Positions 60,496-64,000 of a DNA stretch of 64,000 nt are shown one piece after another; the first letter of the stretch is position 1, and each line of letters opens with the position of its first letter. This stretch comes from Terrimonas sp. Its GTDB lineage: Bacteria > Bacteroidota > Bacteroidia > Chitinophagales > Chitinophagaceae. The stretch lies in the NCBI RefSeq assembly GCF_003075435.1, contig NZ_QCZJ01000002.1:124001-188000 (forward strand), read 5' to 3'. The position numbers and the translations under genes are program-made. The notes below the pieces were generated by a model. That model was given only the letters and a program-made list of their open reading frames with translations, made no database searches and had not been told where the DNA came from.

Positions 60496-60512
60496 AAAAC
60501 AGATATTTTCGC

Positions 60513-62117
60513 ATGGAAAATTTTCATCTTTCAACACTGGATATACTGATTATCATAGCGGAGATACTGCTGGTGGTCATCATTGGTTTTGTAGCCGCGG
60601 GAAAAGTAAAAAGAACAGCAGAAGGATATTTTCTCGCATCAGGCAATATGCCCTGGTATCTGATCGGCGCCGCGTTTGTATCTACCTCTATTTCCAGTGA
60701 ACAGATCGTGGGAACTATTGGCGCTACCTATAAAGGAGGACTGGGCATTGCCAACTGGGAATGGTGGGCGTTGCCGACCTACCTGTTGACAATGATATTT
60801 TTTATTCCCCTGTACCTGCGCAATAAGATCATGACTGTTCCGGAACTGCTGAACCGCCGCTTCGGGCCAGCCTGCGGGGCTATCTACAGCTTCGTGATAT
60901 TGATCGGTTATATTTTTGTTTTTTTACCACCGGTTATTTATGGTGGTAGTATTACTTTAAGTGAACTGACAGGCTGGGACCAACGATACGTGATGGCAGG
61001 AATAATAATTGTAACGGCAAGCTATACACTGGCCGGAGGCTTAAGTTCAGTGATGTGGACGGATGCCATTCAATGCATCATGCTGATCGGCGGTGGTGTG
61101 ATATTTTATTTTGTTGCGCTGGATCATATTCCCGGTGGATGGAGCGCCATGGTGGAAGCAGCGCCTGAAAGATTTCATCTTTACCAGCCGGCAGACAATC
61201 CGGAGGCTCCCTTTGCAGGGTTGATATTGGCTACTTTCGGCGTGTTTTTATTTTACCAGTCATCCAACCAGGTAATGATACAACGCATACTCTCGGCCCG
61301 CAGCAGGTGGGATGGCGTAATGGGGCTGATATTTTCCGGCTTTATTAACCTTGTGCGCCCGCTGGTAACCTGCCTGGTGGGATTGATTCTTTACCATTGG
61401 CTGGAAGTAATGCGTCAGGGCCCTTCACTGTTACCAGACAACCAGGATAAGGCCTTCCCGTTGGCGCTCCAGTTGTTTGCACCGTCAGGGTTGAAAGGAG
61501 TTATCCTGGCAGGATTTTTTGCAGCGGTAATGGCAAGTGTAAGTTCCTTGTCTAATTCCATCGCAACTATTTTTTCATTAGATGTTTATAAGAAGTTCAT
61601 CAATAAAAATGCAGGAGATAAAAAATTAATTATAGCCGGACAGTTATCCGGCGGCGCGGCATTGGTCATTTCTTCATTGATGGCTCCGTTAGTCGGGAGC
61701 GTAGGGCTGTTCAAATATTTCCAGACCGGGGTGACGTATATGGCTACCCCGTTCATTTCGGTATTGCTGATGGGCGTATTCTGGAAACGTGCCAATTATG
61801 CGGGAGCTATTGCCGGTTTGGTGGGTGGCGTTATTATCCAGATAGCATTAGGCGCTTTTTTACTGGCGGCTGATATAAAATTGCACTGGCTATATGTGGG
61901 AGCCATTGCAGAAGTATTGACAATATTATTGATCGTAATTGTTTCGTTGCGCACAACACCCCCGGTATTAGCAGATATTGACCGGTTTTTATGGAAATGG
62001 TCATGGGTGCAGAACATGGACGACAAATCAGCACAGAGACCCTGGTGGAAGCAGATTAAACTCTGGCTTGCTTTATATGCAATTGCATGGTGCTATATTT
62101 ACTGGAGGTTTTGGTAG
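60513..62117 (+). CDS. SLC5-type sodium:solute symporter
   Basis: 534 residues with about 13 membrane helices. Family marks: AEGYFLASGNMPWYLIGAAF, STSISSEQIVGTIGATYKGG (sodium-site region), IIIVTASYTLAGGLSSVMWTDAIQ, and QSSNQVMIQRILSARS. Many members carry sugars across the inner membrane. As the last gene of the operon it probably imports the product of the outer hydrolases into the cytoplasm. Confidence 0.92.
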   Translation: MENFHLSTLDILIIIAEILLVVIIGFVAAGKVKRTAEGYFLASGNMPWYLIGAAFVSTSISSEQIVGTIGATYKGGLGIANWEWWALPTYLLTMIFFIPLYLRNKIMTVPELLNRRFGPACGAIYSFVILIGYIFVFLPPVIYGGSITLSELTGWDQRYVMAGIIIVTASYTLAGGLSSVMWTDAIQCIMLIGGGVIFYFVALDHIPGGWSAMVEAAPERFHLYQPADNPEAPFAGLILATFGVFLFYQSSNQVMIQRILSARSRWDGVMGLIFSGFINLVRPLVTCLVGLILYHWLEVMRQGPSLLPDNQDKAFPLALQLFAPSGLKGVILAGFFAAVMASVSSLSNSIATIFSLDVYKKFINKNAGDKKLIIAGQLSGGAALVISSLMAPLVGSVGLFKYFQTGVTYMATPFISVLLMGVFWKRANYAGAIAGLVGGVIIQIALGAFLLAADIKLHWLYVGAIAEVLTILLIVIVSLRTTPPVLADIDRFLWKWSWVQNMDDKSAQRPWWKQIKLWLALYAIAWCYIYWRFW

Positions 62118-62309
62118 GGGGAAGGGGTAGGGTTCACCTATCAGCTATCAGCCATGAGCTATGGGCATTGCACTCTTGTACTGCAGCAATCCTATTCGGC
62201 TGAGGTGCAGCTTTTTCTATATTTTGCATCTTCCTTCTATTGCTTGTATATACTGAAAAGTATCGGACAATATTATCCCTGCTCAAACAAATAACAAATA
62301 GAACGCTCT

Positions 62310-63200
62310 TTATTTAATTCGCTTCTCCCTATACTCATTCGGAGATAGTCCCATTACTTTTGTAAACATTCTTGAAAAATAATATTGATCTTCAATGCCC
62401 ACCTCCTGCGAGATTTCCTTAACCCTTAGCTTGGTAAAAAGCAGGTACTGGCAAGCCTTTTGAACTTTCAGGTGGTTAAAATATTCCATTGGAGAAAAGC
62501 CGGTTTTTTTCTTAAATAAATAAGAAAAATGTGAAGGGGATAAGTTTACCTCGCAAGCGATCTCTTCCAGGGATAATATCCTGTGCGTATGCTTACTTAA
62601 AAAATCTATTGCAAGGTCAATGGAATCCTTATTGCTTAGTTTACCCGAAATATCGTATTTATCATTAAAAAGAAAAGTAGAAAAGAAATGCCACAGGCAC
62701 ATGTTTACGCACATCAGGCTATCATTGGAATATCCTTTTTCCAGTTGGGTATACATCTCATTAAATAACTCAATACTCCTTTCCTTAAATCTGATAAATC
62801 CGTGTAGTCCATTCTTTTTTTCGATGTCAGTAGTAATTTTTCCGGAAACCGCTCCTTTAAAATGGATCCAGTAAATACTCCAGGGATCATCTTCATCAGC
62901 TGTATAGGAATGAGGCATTCCATCCGGAATGATAATAAAATCATCAGCCTCCATTTTGTATTCTTTATTGCGAATGAAAACCCGTCCCTTTCCATCGTTG
63001 CAATAAATTAATATATGCTGTTCTGCGCCATGAGGACGTTCCATATAATGAAACCGGGCTCTGGGGTAATACCCTATATCTGTAATATACAGGGTGTTGA
63101 TCATCTTATTTCTTACACATTTGCTGTTAAGTACCTGCTTGGGAATTACAATAAGCTTTTGTCCCTGAAAGCCTTCTTTCTTTTTTATTGTATGTTCCAT
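62310..63200 (-). CDS. AraC-family regulator with cupin-like domain
   Basis: 296 residues. N-terminal AraC-type cupin (YPRARFHYMERPHGAEQHILIYCNDGKGRV, DDFIIIPDGMPHSYTADEDDPWSIYWIHFKG). C-terminal helix-turn-helix pair from about 195 (LSLEEIACEVNLSPSHFSYLFKKKTGFSPMEYF, VKEISQEVGIEDQYYFSRMFTKVMGLSPNEYRE). It faces the DUF5107-like gene and is probably its sugar-responsive activator. Confidence 0.93.
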   Translation of the reverse strand: MEHTIKKKEGFQGQKLIVIPKQVLNSKCVRNKMINTLYITDIGYYPRARFHYMERPHGAEQHILIYCNDGKGRVFIRNKEYKMEADDFIIIPDGMPHSYTADEDDPWSIYWIHFKGAVSGKITTDIEKKNGLHGFIRFKERSIELFNEMYTQLEKGYSNDSLMCVNMCLWHFFSTFLFNDKYDISGKLSNKDSIDLAIDFLSKHTHRILSLEEIACEVNLSPSHFSYLFKKKTGFSPMEYFNHLKVQKACQYLLFTKLRVKEISQEVGIEDQYYFSRMFTKVMGLSPNEYREKRIK

Positions 63201-63281
63201 GTTTGAAGAATAGGTTTAAAAATAGTAAAAAAATCCATCTAATCAGGACGTTACTCCATTTAACCAACTGTAATAAGAAAA

Positions 63282-63289
63282 TAATTTTG
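63282..63289 (+). promoter_or_regulatory. Candidate -7 promoter box
   Basis: TAATTTTG fits TAnnTTTG, 22 nt before the ATG of the DUF5107-like gene. Confidence 0.5.
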
Positions 63290-63311
63290 AGTATAAATAA
63301 ATGTGTTTGCC

Positions 63312-64000
63312 ATGAACCTGGAAGAAGTAAAAGCATGGATAGAAAATGTCAGTATCCCCACTTATCCTACAGGTCTGCCTGAAAAAAATCCCATGTTCCT
63401 GGAAAGACGGGTATACCAGGGTAGCAGCGGTGTTGTGTATCCTTATGCGGTGATAGAAAAAATTGAGGACACAAAAACTGATAAAATTTACAAAGCGGTT
63501 TTTATGGAAAACCGTTATTTGAAAATAATGATCCTGCCTGAACTGGGCGGCAGGATACAGATGGCTTATGACAAAGTGAAACAGCGCCATTTTATTTATT
63601 ACAACCAGGTAATTAAACCTGCATTGGTTGGACTTACCGGTCCCTGGATTTCGGGCGGCATAGAGTTTAACTGGCCACAGCACCACAGGCCTTCTACATT
63701 TGAGCCGGTTGATTATACCATTGCTGCAAATGAAGATGGCAGCAAAACCGTGTGGGTAAATGAAGTGGAGCGCATGTTCAGAACCAAGGGCATGGCCGGG
63801 TTTACCATATATCCTGGTAAAGCATATATAGAGATAAAAGGAAAGTTGTATAATCGTACTCCGTTCCCGCAAACTTTTTTATGGTGGGCTAACCCTGCTG
63901 TTAAAGTGAATGATCATTATCAATCTGTTTTCCCCCCGGATGTGCACGCGGTTTTTGATCACGGCAAAAGAGATGTGTCCTCTTTTCCTATAGCCAAAGG
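63312..64000 (+). CDS. DUF5107-like protein, N-terminal part (runs off the right edge)
   Basis: 229 residues are visible. The text MILPELGGRIQMAYDKVKQR, WISGGIEFNWPQHHRPST and GKLYNRTPFPQTFLWWAN matches the N-terminal DUF5107 domain, a galactose-mutarotase-like beta sandwich; full family members are about 1000 residues and continue with TPR repeats. They occur beside carbohydrate genes and may act on glycosides, but no activity is established to my knowledge. No signal peptide is seen. Confidence 0.82.
   Translation, partial: MNLEEVKAWIENVSIPTYPTGLPEKNPMFLERRVYQGSSGVVYPYAVIEKIEDTKTDKIYKAVFMENRYLKIMILPELGGRIQMAYDKVKQRHFIYYNQVIKPALVGLTGPWISGGIEFNWPQHHRPSTFEPVDYTIAANEDGSKTVWVNEVERMFRTKGMAGFTIYPGKAYIEIKGKLYNRTPFPQTFLWWANPAVKVNDHYQSVFPPDVHAVFDHGKRDVSSFPIAK

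Noticed and set aside
63243-63872. Reverse frame of 209 codons at the right edge
   Set aside because: The forward DUF5107-like frame has a promoter-like box and recognisable family text; the reverse one has none.

Overview
The window looks like chromosomal DNA of a Bacteroidota bacterium, most likely of the Chitinophagaceae. The reasons are a SusC/SusD pair, lipoproteins ending in short lipoboxes, LytS-type and NarL-type two-component pairs, a C-terminal DAHP synthase/chorismate mutase fusion, and promoters with the phylum's TAnnTTTG -7 box. No tRNA, rRNA, CRISPR array or prophage was seen.

Positions 1-7125 hold an aromatic amino acid operon read leftward: prephenate dehydratase, aminotransferase, prephenate dehydrogenase, a DEAD-box helicase, DAHP synthase/chorismate mutase, an IS200-like transposase gene, and the start of 3-dehydroquinate synthase (cut by the window edge). 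Ahead of it lies a 27-codon leader ORF not annotated by ordinary gene length limits. It carries the run RFFYFYFYF, followed by an intrinsic terminator and an 8-nt segment that can form a competing antiterminator: a complete Phe/Tyr transcription attenuator.

Positions 7362-21524 hold envelope and signalling genes: a small membrane protein, an OmpA-like protein, a LytS/LytTR pair, lipoproteins, a decayed zone (cupin, amidohydrolase and FAD monooxygenase remnants), a sigma factor overlapping an anti-sigma-like membrane serine protease, rimO, a membrane-tethered winged-helix regulator, and a phosphotransferase. Positions 21686-34645 hold a two-gene TPR/LamG-like operon, a TPR histidine kinase with its NarL partner, and a SGNH hydrolase upstream of a giant PVC-type haem protein.

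Positions 35072-40527 carry a GH10 xylanase, an M14 carboxypeptidase, a PIG-L deacetylase and small exported proteins. From 41355 to the right edge is a polysaccharide/sugar utilisation locus: sialidase-like lipoprotein, AraC regulator, SusC, SusD, a large (alpha/alpha)6-like glycosidase candidate, a GH39-like enzyme, and then a tightly packed set of intracellular catabolic genes (amidohydrolase, Zn alcohol dehydrogenase, enolase-superfamily dehydratase, UlaG-like hydrolase, RraA-like protein, PIG-L, DUF4380-like protein, sodium:solute symporter), a second AraC regulator, and the start of a DUF5107-like protein. The order suggests depolymerisation outside, uptake, then oxidation, lactone hydrolysis, dehydration and aldol cleavage of an unknown sugar inside.

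This locus is interrupted at 55271-56252 by a block of tandem composite palindromic repeats with smaller palindromes nested in them. Other palindromic and degenerate tandem repeats sit in several intergenic gaps.
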